Shown piece after piece: positions 1 to 9,400 of a DNA stretch of 59,250 bases. Source of the DNA: Thermoleophilia bacterium (GTDB taxonomy: Bacteria > Actinomycetota > Thermoleophilia > Gaiellales > JAICJC01); assembly GCA_025928655.1 (NCBI GenBank), contig JAICJC010000006.1, positions 1 to 59,250 of the forward strand, written 5' to 3'. The translations under genes and the position numbers were made by a program. Position 1 is the first letter of the stretch; each line of letters opens with the position of its first letter. The notes beneath the pieces were generated by a model. It worked only from the letters and a program-made list of their open reading frames with translations, had not been told where the DNA came from and did no database searches.

Positions 1-708
1 CTGCGCGTCGCGCAGCGGCAGCCCCGCCCAGAGCGCGAGGTCGGCCGCCGACGCCGGGCCGTGGCCGGCCAGGTAGCGGCGGGCCAGCTCGCCCAGCGCC
101 GCCGGCCGCCGCTCGGCCGTGAGCCGCTCCGGTTCCGCGCCCAGCCAGTCGCGGGCGAGCGCGAACGCCTGCTCGGCGCCGCGGAACGGCCCGCGCACGA
201 TGCGCCCGTCGTACGAGGCCAGGAACAGGATGTGGACGAGCGCCTGGCCGGCCACCTCGTAGCCGGCCGCCTCCAGCCGCTCCCCGATCGCCGCCCGCGC
301 CAGCGGCCCCTCCCCGGCGAGCAGGCGCACCACCAGATCGGCCGCCGACCGGGCCCGCCCGGGTGGGTAGCCGCACTGGGCGAGGCGGCGCAGGTTGCCG
401 GTCCGCTGGGTGGGGGCCGACAGGCCGAGCAGCCAGGGATAGTCGTCGGGCAGCATCAGGTGCAGCGTCCCGCGGCAGGACCAGCTGATGAGGACGTCGC
501 GCCGCTCGAGCTCCGCGTTCACGCCCGCGGCGGTCAGCCCGCGGGTGCGGGCGCGCACGGCCAGGCGCCCGGCACGCAGGTTCTGCGTCTGCACCGCGAG
601 CAGGCGCGCCGCAACGCGGGCCGCGGACCGGGCCGGGCGGCCCGCGAGCAGCTGCGCCCCCAGGCGGCGCCTGCGGACGGCGGAGGAGTCGGGCGTGGCG
701 GGGGGCAT
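1..708 (-). CDS. Winged-helix DNA-binding domain protein (HTH_42 type), 3' part cut by window edge
   Basis: The first 236 residues are visible from the ATG at 708; the frame is still open at base 1, so the C-terminus lies outside the window. Readable stretches such as SWSCRGTLHLM, DDYPWLLGL and HGPASAADLALWAGLPL are typical of the winged-helix DNA-binding domain family related to the YcaQ/AlkX glycosylase-like proteins, which are usually 350-400 residues long. Known family members are DNA-binding or interstrand-crosslink glycosylase-like; the exact role here is not shown. The gene is divergent from the DsbA-fold gene with only 19 bp between start codons. Confidence 0.8.
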   Translation of the reverse strand, partial: MPPATPDSSAVRRRRLGAQLLAGRPARSAARVAARLLAVQTQNLRAGRLAVRARTRGLTAAGVNAELERRDVLISWSCRGTLHLMLPDDYPWLLGLSAPTQRTGNLRRLAQCGYPPGRARSAADLVVRLLAGEGPLARAAIGERLEAAGYEVAGQALVHILFLASYDGRIVRGPFRGAEQAFALARDWLGAEPERLTAERRPAALGELARRYLAGHGPASAADLALWAGLPLRDAQ

Positions 709-715
709 GCGGGGG

Positions 716-721
716 TAGTCT
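716..721 (+). promoter_or_regulatory. -10 box TAGTCT, leaderless-type promoter
   Basis: TAGTCT fits TANNNT and ends 6 nt before the GTG at 728. No Shine-Dalgarno sequence fits in that gap. In actinobacteria this spacing usually puts the transcription start at the start codon. Inferred from sequence only. Confidence 0.5.
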
Positions 722-727
722 GCCGCG

Positions 728-1609
728 GTGGCGCCCGTCCGCGTGACGCAGTACACCGATCCCAGCTGCCCCTGGGCCTACTCGGCCGAGCCGTGCCTGC
801 GGGGCCTGGAGTGGCGCTACGGCGACGGGCTCGAATGGCGGACCGTGATGATCGGCCTCTCCGAGGACACGCGCGCCCGCGAGCGGGCGGGCGTCACGCC
901 GGAGAGCCGGGTCGAGGGCTGGCGGGACTTCGGGCGCCGGTTCGGGATGCCGGTCTCGAGCACGCCGCGCACGCGCCTGATCTCGTCCGGGCGCGCCTGC
1001 CGGGCCGTGAAGGCGGCCGAACGCGACGGGGCGGCGGCCGCGGCGCGGATGCTGCGCGGCCTGCGCCTGGCGTGGTTCACGTCGACGCTCCTGCTCGACG
1101 CCGACGAGGGGATCGCCGAGGTGGCCGAGGCGGCCGGCCTGGACGGCGCCGCGATCGTGGCCGGGATCGACGACCCGGACGTCGAGGCCGCCTATCAGCG
1201 CGACCGAACCGAGGCCCGCAGCGCGGCCGAGACCGGCGCGCCGGCGGTCGCGCAGGGACGGGCGGCCGGGTCGGAGTCGGGCGCGCGCTTCACGGCGCCG
1301 AGCCTCGTCTTCGAGCAGGACGGCCGGAGGCTCGTCGCCGGGGGTTGGCAGCCCTTCGACGCCTACGACCTGTGCGTCGCCAACCTGGCGCCGGAGCTGC
1401 CACGGCGGCCGCGGCCGGAGCCGGCCGACCTGCTGGCGGCGTACCCCTCCGGCCTCGTCACCGTCGAGGTGGCCGAGGTCTGCCGCGAGCGCAACGACGA
1501 CCGCTCGCCCGCGGACGTCGCGACGGCGCTGGCCGAGCTCGAGCGGGCGGGCATCGTCCGCCGCACGCCCATCGGAGACGACGACGGCCTCTGGCAGCGC
1601 ATCGCCTGA
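728..1609 (+). CDS. DsbA-fold (2-hydroxychromene isomerase/FrnE-like) protein with C-terminal winged-helix-like extension
   Basis: A 293-residue cytoplasmic protein; no signal peptide. The N-terminus reads VTQYTDPSCPWAYSAEP, a thioredoxin-fold opening with a CPWA motif (Cys14) that keeps only the first cysteine of the usual CxxC, as in FrnE-like and mycothiol-linked DsbA-family oxidoreductases. The family cis-Pro region is probably GARFTAPSLVF near residue 185. The last ~60 residues (VTVEVAEVCRERN ... ALAELERAGIVRRTPIG) look like a winged helix. Start GTG 728 is supported by the TAGTCT box. The next gene begins within about 8 nt of its stop, so the two are probably cotranscribed. Substrate unknown. 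Confidence 0.8.
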   Translation: MAPVRVTQYTDPSCPWAYSAEPCLRGLEWRYGDGLEWRTVMIGLSEDTRARERAGVTPESRVEGWRDFGRRFGMPVSSTPRTRLISSGRACRAVKAAERDGAAAAARMLRGLRLAWFTSTLLLDADEGIAEVAEAAGLDGAAIVAGIDDPDVEAAYQRDRTEARSAAETGAPAVAQGRAAGSESGARFTAPSLVFEQDGRRLVAGGWQPFDAYDLCVANLAPELPRRPRPEPADLLAAYPSGLVTVEVAEVCRERNDDRSPADVATALAELERAGIVRRTPIGDDDGLWQRIA

Positions 1610-1616
1610 GCGGCGC

Positions 1617-2216
1617 CTGATCCTCGTCCGCCACGGGGCCACGGTCTGGAACGCCGAGGGGCGCTACACGACTCGCTCGGACATCCCGCTCAGCGACGAG
1701 GGGATCGCCCAGGCCCGCGCGGCCGCGGCGGCGCTCGCCGGGGAGCGGATCGGGCGGGTGGTCTGCTCGCCGCTCGCCCGCGCGCGGATCACGGGCGAGA
1801 CCATCGCGGCCGGCCAGGCCCACGGCACCCCCGAGGTGACGGTCGACGAGCGCCTGACCGAGATCGACGCCGGGCCGTTCGAGGGCCTGACGACGGCGGA
1901 GATCGAGGCCGGCCCGCTGGCCGCCGCGCACGCCCGCTGGCACGCCGACATCGACCCGGTCGGGCCGGAGGGCGCCGAGCCGCTCGCGGCCGCCCGCGAC
2001 CGGGCCGCGGCGTTCTTCTCGTCGGTGTGCGGGCTTCCGGGCACGACCCTGGCGGCGACGCACGGGTCGCTCATCCGCGTGCTGGTCGCGAGCGTCGTCC
2101 TGCGCGCCGACCCCGCGGCCCACCGCCGGATGTGGCTCGGGAACGGGCGCTGGGCGACGATCGAGCTCGGCGAACGGCCGCGTCTGGTGGCGTTCAACGC
2201 CGGCCCCGGGCGCTGA
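1617..2216 (+). CDS. Histidine phosphatase (phosphoglycerate mutase-like) family protein, apparent CTG start
   Basis: The catalytic RHG motif is plain: LILVRHGATVWNAEGR, followed by SDIPLSDEGIAQARAAA, CSPLARARITGE, a central acid region (ERLTEIDAGPFEG) and the second histidine in TLAATHGSLIR. This is a complete two-histidine phosphatase of about 200 residues. In this frame the first ATG/GTG/TTG is GTG 1758, which would delete the catalytic RHG. The only candidate just upstream of the motif is CTG at 1617, 8 nt past the DsbA-fold stop at 1609, so translational coupling is likely. Substrate unknown; such proteins act on sugar phosphates, nucleotides or phosphoproteins. Confidence 0.75.
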   Translation: MILVRHGATVWNAEGRYTTRSDIPLSDEGIAQARAAAAALAGERIGRVVCSPLARARITGETIAAGQAHGTPEVTVDERLTEIDAGPFEGLTTAEIEAGPLAAAHARWHADIDPVGPEGAEPLAAARDRAAAFFSSVCGLPGTTLAATHGSLIRVLVASVVLRADPAAHRRMWLGNGRWATIELGERPRLVAFNAGPGR

Positions 2217-2263
2217 TACAGAACCGTCACAGGTTCGCCCAACGTGCGTGCTCCCCGCTCCCG

Positions 2264-2269
2264 TATCAT
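2264..2269 (+). promoter_or_regulatory. -10 box TATCAT, leaderless-type promoter
   Basis: TATCAT ends 7 nt before ATG 2277, the start that gives a clean signal peptide. This supports 2277 over the in-frame upstream codon at 2244. Confidence 0.55.
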
Positions 2270-2276
2270 CGTGTGC

Positions 2277-2924
2277 ATGATCCGCCGCCTCGCCCTCATC
2301 CTCCTCGCCTGCACCGCCCTGGTCGCGGCCGCGGCGCCGGCCGCCTCGGCCGCCACGACGCAGGTCACGGCCGCGTCCTCCTCGAACATCGTCAAGGCCC
2401 TGCAGCGCAAGCTGATCCGGCTCAAGTACCTCCAGCCCGGCCTCGCCACCGGCAACTACGGCAACCGCACCGCCCAGGCCGTCATGGCCTTCCAGGGCTG
2501 GGTCGGTCTGCCGCGCGACGGCGTCGCCGGGACCGCGACCTACCGGGCGCTCAAGCACGCGCGGGTCCCGGTCGCCTGGGGCCACAAGCGGAAGCACATG
2601 GAGGTGCACAAGACGAAGCAGGTGCTGCTCCTGATCGGCAAGCTGGGCAACGTCAAGCGCGCGATCCACGTGTCGACGGCGCGACCCGGCTACACCACCC
2701 CGGCGGGGCTGTTCCACATCTACCGCAAGGAGATCATGTCGTGGTCGAGGCCCTTCAACACGTGGCTGCCGTTCGCCGACTACTTCACGGGCGGCTTCGC
2801 GTTCCACGAGTACCCTGACGTCCCCGGCGTGCCGGCCTCGCACGGGTGCATCCGGATCGCCGACGGCGACGCCCAGGTGGTGTGGAAGTTCGCGGCCCTC
2901 GGCACCCGGGTGCGCATCCGGTAA
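2277..2924 (+). CDS. Secreted L,D-transpeptidase (YkuD) with N-terminal peptidoglycan-binding domain
   Basis: A 215-residue exported protein. Residues 1-25 form a signal peptide (MIRRLALILLACTALVAAAA then APAASA). Residues ~40-100 match a PG_binding_1 repeat (LQRKLIRLKYL ... YGNRTAQAVMAFQGWVG). Residues ~115-215 are a YkuD domain with the catalytic HGC at 189-191 in VPASHGCIRIADGDA, so the nucleophile is Cys191. The family forms 3-3 peptide cross-links in peptidoglycan outside the membrane. Start 2277 is chosen over 2244 because of the signal peptide and the TATCAT box. A rho-independent terminator follows directly. Confidence 0.92.
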   Translation: MIRRLALILLACTALVAAAAPAASAATTQVTAASSSNIVKALQRKLIRLKYLQPGLATGNYGNRTAQAVMAFQGWVGLPRDGVAGTATYRALKHARVPVAWGHKRKHMEVHKTKQVLLLIGKLGNVKRAIHVSTARPGYTTPAGLFHIYRKEIMSWSRPFNTWLPFADYFTGGFAFHEYPDVPGVPASHGCIRIADGDAQVVWKFAALGTRVRIR

Positions 2925-2945
2925 CCCGCCCCGCCGGCGGGTTTT
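2925..2945 (+). terminator. Intrinsic terminator after the L,D-transpeptidase
   Basis: Stem CCCGCC (2925-2930) pairs with GGCGGG (2936-2941), loop CCGCC, followed by TTTT. It begins one base after the TAA stop. Confidence 0.75.
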
Positions 2946-2993
2946 ACAGATCTTTGACTAATCCCCCCGCAGGGGGCGCCGATCAGAAAGGGT

Positions 2994-3485
2994 ATGAGCC
3001 GCCGTCTGATCGTTGTCGTCGTGACCGTCCTTCTGACCGCCTCCCTCGGCACCGCCACCGCCAGCGCCGCCAAGGCGCCCTGGGCGCCGCTCTTCCGCGC
3101 GATCAACACCGTCCGCCGTGCCCACGGCCTGCGTCCGGTGACCGCGTCGCCGCGGCTGCACTGGGCCGCCCGGCACCACTCGAGCGACATGGTCGTCCAC
3201 CACTACTTCGCGCACACGAGCCCCTACGGCTCGACCCTGTACCGCCGCATCGTCAGTTCCGGCTTCCGCACGTACGGCTACTGGGAGGCCGGTGAGACGC
3301 TCGCCTGGGGCACCGGGTTCGACGCGACGGCCACCGGCGTCGTCCAGATGTGGATGCACAGCCCGGAGCACCGGGCGATCCTGCTCTCCCCGCTCTTCCA
3401 CCTCGTCGGCATCGGCCGCGCGCAGGGAACGTTCAAAGGACATTCTCATGCAGCTGTGTGGACCGCCGACTGGGGTCACAGGTAG
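2994..3485 (+). CDS. Secreted CAP (SCP/PR1, YkwD-like) domain protein
   Basis: A 163-residue protein with a signal peptide (residues 1-25, ending TATASA). The rest is a CAP domain: INTVRRAHGLRPVTASP, a HSSDMVVHHYFAH segment, YWEAGETLAWGTG and HSPEHRAILLSPLFHLVGIG. These are the conserved CAP signatures; His and Glu of the central cavity are present. Bacterial CAP proteins are secreted or wall-associated with generally unknown roles. A purine-rich AAAGGG precedes ATG 2994. A close paralog sits at 40805-41311 (shared WEAGETLAWGTG and SPEHRAILLS). Confidence 0.88.
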   Translation: MSRRLIVVVVTVLLTASLGTATASAAKAPWAPLFRAINTVRRAHGLRPVTASPRLHWAARHHSSDMVVHHYFAHTSPYGSTLYRRIVSSGFRTYGYWEAGETLAWGTGFDATATGVVQMWMHSPEHRAILLSPLFHLVGIGRAQGTFKGHSHAAVWTADWGHR

Positions 3486-3489
3486 TCAG

Positions 3490-3495
3490 TACCAT
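3490..3495 (+). promoter_or_regulatory. -10 box TACCAT, leaderless-type promoter
   Basis: TACCAT ends 7 nt before ATG 3503 of ispH. No Shine-Dalgarno lies between. It supports 3503 rather than the in-frame codon at 3350 inside the CAP gene. Confidence 0.5.
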
Positions 3496-3502
3496 AAGAC
3501 GG

Positions 3503-4447
3503 ATGGCGCCTAGCAAGGTCGTGCTCGCGTCGCCCCGCGGCTACTGCGCCGGAGTCGACCGCGCCGTGGACACGGTCGAGCGGGCCCTCGACCATTTCGG
3601 GCCGCCGGTGTACGTGCGGCGTGAGATCGTCCACAACCGCCACGTCGTCTCGGACCTGACCGGCCGCGGCGCCGTCTTCGTCGAGACCGAGGCGGACGTC
3701 CCGCCCGGCGCGGTGCTCGTGCTCTCCGCCCACGGCGTCGCGCCGGAGGTGCTCCGCCACAGCGCCGACCGCAGCCTGCGGGTGCTCGATGCGACCTGCC
3801 CGCTCGTCACCAAGGTGCACGCCGAGGCGCGGCGGTTCGCCGACGGCGGCTACACGATCGTGCTCGTCGGCCACGCCGGCCACGAGGAGGTGATCGGCAC
3901 GATGGGCGAGGCGCCGGATGCGATCCGGCTCGTCGAGTCGATCGCGGACGTCGACGCGCTCGACCTGCCGGATCCGGAGCGGGTCGCCTACATCACCCAG
4001 ACGACCCTCTCGGTCGACGAGACGGTCGGCATCATCAAGGCCATCCGGCAGCGATATCCCGCGGCGATCGGGCCCAAGCGCGACGACATCTGCTACGCCA
4101 CCCAGAACCGCCAGAACGCGGTCAAGCGGCTGGCCGAGGCCGTCGAGCTCGTGCTCGTGATCGGCTCGCGCAACTCCTCGAACTCGAACCGGCTGGTCGA
4201 GGTGACCCGCGAGCTGGGCGTCCCCGCCTACCTGATCGACGACGAGACCGACATCGACCCGGGCTGGCTGGGCGGGGTGCAGACCGTGGGCATCACCTCC
4301 GGCGCATCCGCGCCCGAGGCGCTCGTCGAGCGCGTGATCGCGCACTTCCGCGACATGGGCACCGCGCACGTCGAGGTGCAGGACGCCGAGCCCGAGACGG
4401 TGCGCTTCTCGCTCCCGGTGCAGCTGCGCCGCGCCGTCCGCTCCTAG
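3503..4447 (+). CDS. ispH: 4-hydroxy-3-methylbut-2-enyl diphosphate reductase
   Basis: Catalyses the last step of the MEP isoprenoid pathway, reducing HMBPP to IPP and DMAPP with a 4Fe-4S cluster. At 314 residues it has the usual family length. The three cluster cysteines are visible: Cys15 (ASPRGYCAGV), Cys99 (DATCPLVTKVH) and Cys197 (DDICYATQNRQ). Other family blocks are EIVHNRHVV, LSAHGVAP, GHAGHEEVIGTMGE, TQTTLSVDE, SRNSSNSNRL and ITSGASAPE. The gene ends 3 nt before the convergent stop of the beta-propeller gene. Confidence 0.97.
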   Translation: MAPSKVVLASPRGYCAGVDRAVDTVERALDHFGPPVYVRREIVHNRHVVSDLTGRGAVFVETEADVPPGAVLVLSAHGVAPEVLRHSADRSLRVLDATCPLVTKVHAEARRFADGGYTIVLVGHAGHEEVIGTMGEAPDAIRLVESIADVDALDLPDPERVAYITQTTLSVDETVGIIKAIRQRYPAAIGPKRDDICYATQNRQNAVKRLAEAVELVLVIGSRNSSNSNRLVEVTRELGVPAYLIDDETDIDPGWLGGVQTVGITSGASAPEALVERVIAHFRDMGTAHVEVQDAEPETVRFSLPVQLRRAVRS

Positions 4448-4450
4448 CGC

Positions 4451-6292
4451 TCAGCGCAGCACGAGGAAGGCGTCGACCGACACCAGCGGGTGCGAGCGCG
4501 TGCCGAGCGCGACGACCTTGATCCTGTGCGCCCCGGCAGTCGCCCAGGTGCGGGTGAACACCACCCGGCGCTTGATCGACGTGGCCGAGCGCAGGTGGAC
4601 GGTCGCCACCGCGTGTCCGTCGATGAACACGCGGGCGCTGCCGCTCGATGCCGTCTTCGACGCCACCCAGGCGATCTCGCGGCCCGTGAACCGCAGCGCC
4701 GCGCTGGCGCCGGTCCGGCCGGATCGCCGCACCGAGCCGCCGTAGGCGTGCGCGGCGCGGGCCCCGGTCCAGGCCCCGTGGTAGGTGATCGCGCGGCTCG
4801 AGTTCTGGTAGGCGGTCAGGTGCACCGGCGCCGAAATGACCGTCGCCGACGACAGGTCCGAGCAGTCCGTGGCCGAGGCCGAGAACCGGTAGGCCTTCGA
4901 CGCGGGCGCGGCCTGGGTCGCCGCCGACCGGACGGTCGCCAGGGCGAGCGGCAGCAGGGTGAACGGGTTCGTGGCGAAGCGGCGGGCGACGTGGGAGCGG
5001 CAGACGCCGCTGGCCGCGTCGCTCGCCTTCCAGGTCAGGCGCAGCGGCACCTTGGAGGCGCCGAGCGTGGCACCGTTTGCGATCGTCGCCACCGGCGCGG
5101 TCACGACCGGGGGCGCGGCGTCGGCCGTCGCGGTGGTCGAGAAGGCGGCCAGGTGCGCCTGGGGCACGACGCCGGGATGCGTCTGCCACTCGGTGAAGTC
5201 GCCGCCGAAGTACAGGTGCTGGCCGTAGGCGAGCTCGGAGTAGACGCCGAGGTCGGAGCCGGCCGCGGCCGGGTGCCAGTTCCCGGGCGACGTGTCGACG
5301 CGGCCGGTGATCGGGCTGATCACCGCCACCTTGTGGCGCACCTGCGCGCCGACCTTGGTGAAGTGGCCGCCGAGGACGAGCTGCTGGGATGCGCCCGAGC
5401 CGATCAGGGCGACGGTGTTGACGTTGCCGTCGGTCGTGTTCGTCCAGCGCATCCTGCCCGTCGAGAGCATGAACGAGCGCACGTGGCCGCCGCCGCCGCG
5501 GTCGCCGGCGTACAGGTACTTGCCGTTCTCGGCCAGCGCCAGGACCGTGTCGCCGGGGTGGGCGGCCCACGCGTGGAGCCGGTTCCGGAGCGGGTCGATC
5601 GAGGCCAGGTGCTGCTCGGAGGCCCCGTTCACATGGTGGAAGGAGCCGCCGATGAAGAGGGTCTTGCCACCGGCGGCGGGCAGCAGCGCCCGCACGGCGG
5701 CGTCGAGCTTGGGATGCCACGAGGTGAGCGCGCCGGTCGCGGCCGACACCGCCGCCAGACGCGGACGGCCGTGGCCGCCGACGTGCAGGAAGGCGCCGCC
5801 GAGGTAGACGCGGCCCCCGATCTGGGTCAGCGCGTAGACGATCCCGTCCGCGTTGGCAGTCCAGGCCCGCACCGTGCCCGTCGTGGTCGTGCTGGAGGGC
5901 GTGATGGCCGCCATCGCCGCCGCGTGGGCGCGGGGCCGGCCCCCGACGGTTGTGAAGTCGCCGCCCATGTACACGGTCTTCCCGTCGATCGAGACCGTCA
6001 TCGCCCGCACCGTGCCGTTCGTGCCCGGGTTCCAGGGCAGCACGTGCCCGTCCACGGCCGAGATCGCCGCCAGGTGGTTGCGCGGGAGCACGGTGCCGTC
6101 CGTGTCGATCACCTCGGTGAACTTGCCGCCGATGTAGACGACGTTGTTCACGCGCGCGATGGCCGCGACGCGGCCGTTGGCCGTCGCCCACGGAGAGGCG
6201 GGCGCCGGGGCGAGCGCGGCCGCGGCCGAGGCCGGCAGCAACAGGCTCGCGAGCACGGCCACGGGGACGAGGGCCCGGCGGGCTCGGAACAT
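4451..6292 (-). CDS. Secreted beta-propeller repeat protein with C-terminal GWT-type module
   Basis: A 613-residue exported protein with signal peptide (MFRARRALVPVAVLASLLL ... ASAAAA). Residues ~35-370 hold repeated blades such as VVYIGGKFTEV, TVYMGGDFTTVGG, RVYLGGAFLHVGG and TLFIGGSFHHVNG, the YxGGxFxxV pattern of DUF5122/delta-60-like propellers. The last ~110 residues (ITYHGAWTGARAAHAYGG ... VSVDAFLVLR) form a separate beta module also seen at the end of the protein at 42448-43908. Start 6292 is chosen because AGGAGG lies about 10 nt upstream and the signal peptide begins there; an in-frame codon exists at 6334. Function unknown; probably extracellular binding. Confidence 0.8.
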   Translation of the reverse strand: MFRARRALVPVAVLASLLLPASAAAALAPAPASPWATANGRVAAIARVNNVVYIGGKFTEVIDTDGTVLPRNHLAAISAVDGHVLPWNPGTNGTVRAMTVSIDGKTVYMGGDFTTVGGRPRAHAAAMAAITPSSTTTTGTVRAWTANADGIVYALTQIGGRVYLGGAFLHVGGHGRPRLAAVSAATGALTSWHPKLDAAVRALLPAAGGKTLFIGGSFHHVNGASEQHLASIDPLRNRLHAWAAHPGDTVLALAENGKYLYAGDRGGGGHVRSFMLSTGRMRWTNTTDGNVNTVALIGSGASQQLVLGGHFTKVGAQVRHKVAVISPITGRVDTSPGNWHPAAAGSDLGVYSELAYGQHLYFGGDFTEWQTHPGVVPQAHLAAFSTTATADAAPPVVTAPVATIANGATLGASKVPLRLTWKASDAASGVCRSHVARRFATNPFTLLPLALATVRSAATQAAPASKAYRFSASATDCSDLSSATVISAPVHLTAYQNSSRAITYHGAWTGARAAHAYGGSVRRSGRTGASAALRFTGREIAWVASKTASSGSARVFIDGHAVATVHLRSATSIKRRVVFTRTWATAGAHRIKVVALGTRSHPLVSVDAFLVLR

Positions 6293-6376
6293 GGCGATGG
6301 AATCCTCCTGGGGGCTTTTGTTGCACGCACGCAATCGTGCTAGCCCAAGCTTGCGGCCATAGCGGGTACGCGTCAG

Positions 6377-6392
6377 TCCCCCACCCGGGGGA
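6377..6392 (-). terminator. Hairpin between ileS and the propeller gene
   Basis: TCCCCC and GGGGGA pair around a four-base loop, 20 nt after the ileS stop. There is no T-run, so it may be a weak terminator or mRNA end structure. Confidence 0.35.
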
Positions 6393-6412
6393 GTCGCGTC
6401 CAGGCGGGAACC

Positions 6413-9400
6413 CTAGGCGCGCGCGACGGCGAGCTCGGCGCCGGGCTCGAGCGCGACCGCGAGCGTCTCGGCCGCGATCCAGTCGCCGTGCTCGGCGAAC
6501 GCGCGACCCACGTCGCCGTCGGCCTGCGGGTAGGTGATGCGGATGCGGTCGGTCACGTCGAAGCCGGCGTCCTGGCGCATCTTCTGCAACGTGCGGATCA
6601 CGTCGCGGACGACGCCCTCGAGCTGCAGCTCCGGGGTGATCTCGGTGTCGAGGGCGACGGCGAAGCCCTCGCCGTCCGTGACGGCGAAGCCCTCGCGGGC
6701 GCGCGCCCGCAGCTCGAACTCGCCCGGCTCGAGCGTCCAGTCGCCGACGTGCACGCTGCCGTCGCGCAGCTCGAGCTCGCCCTCCCGCAGGAGCCCGCGG
6801 ATCACGGCCAGATCGCGGCCGTACTTGGGCCCGAGCACCTTCAGGAGCGGCATCACCTCGACCTGGGCGAACTCCTCCGCCGAGGTCGCGAGCCGCACGC
6901 CCTTCACCCCCAGCTCGGCCGCGACCAGCTCGACGTGGTCGGCCACCTGCGCCCGGCGGGCGGGGTCGTCGGTCGCGACGATGACCTCGCGCAGCGGCTG
7001 GCGCAGCTTGATCCGGGCCTCGTCGCGGCTGCGCCGCCCGAGCTCGACGACGACGCGGACGGTCTCCATCGCCGCGAGCAGCTCCGCGTCGGCGAGCTCG
7101 TCGCGCACCTCGGGATACCCGGCCAGGTGCACGCCCTGGGGCGCGTCCGGGCAGACGCCGCGCACGAGGTTCTGCCACATCTCGTCGGCGAGGAAGGGCA
7201 TCACGGGCGAGACGCATCGGATCGACTGCACAAGCGCGTACCAGAGCGTCTCGAACGCCGCCCGGCTGTCGGCCGGATCCTCGGAGCGCCAGAAGCGCGT
7301 CCGAGACAGCCGCACGTACCAGTTCGAGAGGTCGTCCAGGAACACCTCGAACGCGCGCACGAGCCGCGGCGAGTCCCAGCTCTCGAGCGCCGCGCGGCAC
7401 TCCCCCACCAGCCACTGCGTGCGGGCCGTCAGCCAGCGGTCGAGCGGCCGCGCCGTCGCCGGGTCGGGGCCGGTCTCCAGCAGGTCGTACCGGGGGGTGA
7501 AGCCCTCGATGTTCGCGTAGAGGACGAAGAACGAGTACGTGTTCCAGAGCGTCAGCAGGCGCCGCTTCACCTCGCCGGCGGGGCCGTAGCCGAAGTTCAG
7601 GTTCTGGGCCGGCTGCTGGCCGGCGTACATCCACCGCATCACGTCGGCGCCCATGTCCTCGATCGCCTCGTGGAACCAGATCGCGTTCCCCCACGACTTG
7701 TGCATGGGCCGGCCGGTCTCGTCGTTCACCTTCTCGTAGGTGAGCACCTTGCGGTAGGGCGCGCGGCCGTCGAGCACGACGCCCATGAAGAGCATCGAGT
7801 AGAACCACAGCCGGATCTGCTCGCGCATCTCCGACACCCAGTCGGCCGGGTACCAGCGCTCCCAGTGCGCATGGTCGGGCAGGTCGGCGATCGTGACGCC
7901 GACGCCCGCGCCGGCGGCATAGCCGGCCTCGACGAACGTCTCGTTGTGCCAGCCCAGGGTCGAGAACGGCACGACGCCGGCGTCGAGCCAGCAGTCGCCG
8001 ACGTCGGGAAGGCGGTGCGCCTCGGCGTCGCACTCGCCGCACCGGATCACGACCTCGTCGATCCACGGCCGGTGCAGCTCCTCGACCCTTTCCAAGCCCC
8101 GCAGTGCCCGCTCCTCGAGCTCCGCCTGGGAGCCAATCACGGTCATGTGGCCGTGCTCGCAGAAGTAGAACGGCAGCGGCAGGCCCCAGTAGCGCTTGCG
8201 GCTGATGCACCAGTCGCCCATGTTGACGAGCCAGTCCTCCATCCGCTTGCCGTACTGGCGCGGCGTCCACTCGACGCCGCGGGCGGCCTCGATCATCGGC
8301 CCCCGGATCTCCTCGCAGCGGATGAACCACTCGTCCACGAGCCGGTAGATCAGCTCGGTGCCGCAGCGCCAGCAGACCGGGTAGCGGTGGGTGATCTCGC
8401 CGTCGGCGACCAGGCGCCCGCGCTGACCGAGGTCGTCGACGATCATCTGGGCGGCCTCGGCGGTGACGTGGCCGTGCAGCCAGCCGTACTCCTGCACGAA
8501 CGCGCCGGCCTCGTCGACCGGGATCAGCGTCGTGAGCTCCTCGCGACGGCCGAGCTCGAAGTCCTCCTCGCCGCAGCCGGGGGCGATGTGGACGATGCCG
8601 GTGCCCTCCTCCATCGACACGTCCTCCCACGCGACGACGCGGTTCTCGAAGCCCTCCTGGGCGGGCAGCTCCTCGAACGGTGCCGTGTACGTGAGCCCGA
8701 CGAGCTCGGCGCCGCGCACCTCCCCCAGCACCCGGCCCGAGATCGGGCTCGCCTCGAGCCGGTCGGCGGCGACGTATGCGATGCCCGCCCCCGTCTCGAC
8801 CCGCACGTAGTCGGCGTCGGGCCGCACGGCCGCGGCGACGTTTGCCGGCAGCGTCCACGGCGTCGTCGTCCACACAACCAGGTACTCGCGCTCGCGGTCC
8901 TTGAGCGGCAGGCGCACGTGCAGCGACGGGTGGGTGAGATCCTTGTAGGAGTCGATCAGCTCGTGCTGGGAGAGCGACGTCCCGCAGCGCGGGCACCACG
9001 GCATCGAGCGGTGGCCGCGGTAGAGCCAGCCACGCTCCTGACACTCCTTCAGGAAGCCCCAGATGTAGGAGATGTTGGGGTCGGTCATCGTGTAGTACGA
9101 CCGCTCCCAGTCCATCCACTGGCCGAGCCGCTTCGACTGGTCGGTCAGCTGCCCGGCGTAGTACGCGACGCGGTCGCGGCACGCGCGGGCGAAGCGGTCG
9201 AGACCGTAGGCCTCGATCTCGCGCTTCGAGTTCAGGCCGAGCTCCTTCTCGACGCCGACCTCGACCCACAGGCCCTGGCAGTCAAAGCCGTTCTGGTACA
9301 GGAGGTCGTACCCCTGCATCGCGTAGTAGCGCTGCCAGATGTCCTTCAGGGTGCGCCCCCAGCCGTGGTGGACGCCCATCGGGTTGTTGGCCGTGATCGG

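Noticed and set aside
61-1620. A 519-codon plus-strand open frame at the window start
   Set aside because: It is antisense to the winged-helix gene and out of frame with the DsbA-fold gene; low complexity.
4293-9269. A 1658-codon open frame on the minus strand spanning ispH, the propeller gene and ileS
   Set aside because: Composition is almost all Arg, Ala, Gly and Pro with no domain; it is a GC-driven shadow of the real genes.
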